A DNA stretch of 17,093 nt from an uncultured Eubacteriales bacterium (GTDB lineage Bacteria; Bacillota; Clostridia; Oscillospirales; CAG-382). The notes under the pieces are model-generated. The model saw nothing but the letters and a program-made list of their open reading frames with translations. It was not told the DNA's origin and made no database searches. The stretch spans positions 1 through 17,093 of the forward strand of contig CAKSOW010000043.1 in the NCBI GenBank assembly GCA_934479825.1, read 5' to 3'. A program made the position numbers and the translations under genes. Shown here in pieces: positions 16,910 through 17,093 of this stretch (position 1 is the stretch's first letter; every line of letters begins with the position of its first letter).

Positions 16910-17093
16910 CGGAAAGCCCGGAAAGGGGCTGTTAGGGAAATTTCCCTTTTTCTGAAAATTTCCCTAAGGGGCACTTGGGGTTGCTTTTCGTTTCGCGAAA
17001 AGCAAGTAAGAGACGGTTTTACGTTCTTTTTGCTTCTGCAAAAAGAACCAAAAAGCAGCCGTGAGGGTTGCGACCCTCACGACTCCCGGAGAG
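16909..17093 (+). repeat. Hairpin-mosaic intergenic repeat, copy 3 (cut by window end)
   Basis: It starts directly behind the terminator with CCGGAAAGCCCGGA, also present on the minus strand of copy 1. Stems: TTAGGGAAATTT/AAATTTCCCTAA (16932-16943 with 16956-16967), TTGCTTTTCG/CGAAAAGCAA (16981-16990 with 16996-17005), GTTCTTTTTGC/GCAAAAAGAAC (17023-17033 with 17038-17048) and GTGAGGGT/ACCCTCAC (17061-17068 with 17073-17080). It then enters GACTCCCGGAGA, as in copy 2. The four GC-rich hairpins at the head of copies 1 and 2 are missing, so copies are assembled from different sets of parts. Confidence 0.8.

Overview
The window looks like chromosomal DNA from a monoderm, Clostridia-type bacterium, probably an uncultured gut or rumen-like lineage. 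The evidence is strong AAAGGAG-type ribosome sites, sigma-A type promoters (TTGACA or TTGACT, 17 nt, TATAAT), S-layer homology (SLH) domains, InlB-type (Listeria/Bacteroides) repeats, lysine-led signal peptides, roughly balanced base composition in genes and AT-rich intergenic DNA. I cannot place it more finely from sequence alone. All three genes are on the + strand, and each appears to be its own transcription unit.

Layout: (1) 1-275 is a hairpin-rich intergenic repeat in inverted orientation, followed by the htpG upstream region. (2) 386-2299 is htpG, the bacterial Hsp90 chaperone. (3) 2300-2589 is intergenic and carries a perfect-consensus promoter. (4) 2590-9267 encodes a secreted 2225-residue multidomain surface protein with InlB repeats, Ig/BIG2-like domains, carbohydrate-binding-like beta modules, a Ser/Gly hinge, three SLH domains and a C-terminal module; it ends at a strong terminator. 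(5) 9268-10684 is a 1.4-kb gene-free stretch with a long hairpin-mosaic repeat, an AT-rich spacer, a degenerate inverted copy of the repeat and a second good promoter. (6) 10685-16846 encodes a secreted 2053-residue family GH78 alpha-L-rhamnosidase with about 930 extra residues of modules, ending at a terminator. (7) 16909-17093 is another copy of the intergenic repeat, cut by the window edge.

How they relate: the SLH protein is probably held on the cell wall and made in large amounts. The rhamnosidase has a secretion signal but no SLH triplet, LPXTG or dockerin. It does share with the SLH protein both the InlB repeats and an unusual beta module ending in W-x-G-x(4)-R-[IF]-D-P-[FY]. This suggests, as inference, that both belong to one cell-surface glycan-handling architecture and that the shared modules bind the same glycan, cell-surface layer or each other. 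htpG is probably an unrelated neighbour.

The two items most worth following are that shared module family and the intergenic mosaic repeat. The repeat is a string of hairpins whose stems are kept while their sequences and loops vary; two copies lie directly behind the terminators of the two large genes. I found no CRISPR array, tRNA, rRNA, transposase or known defence system.
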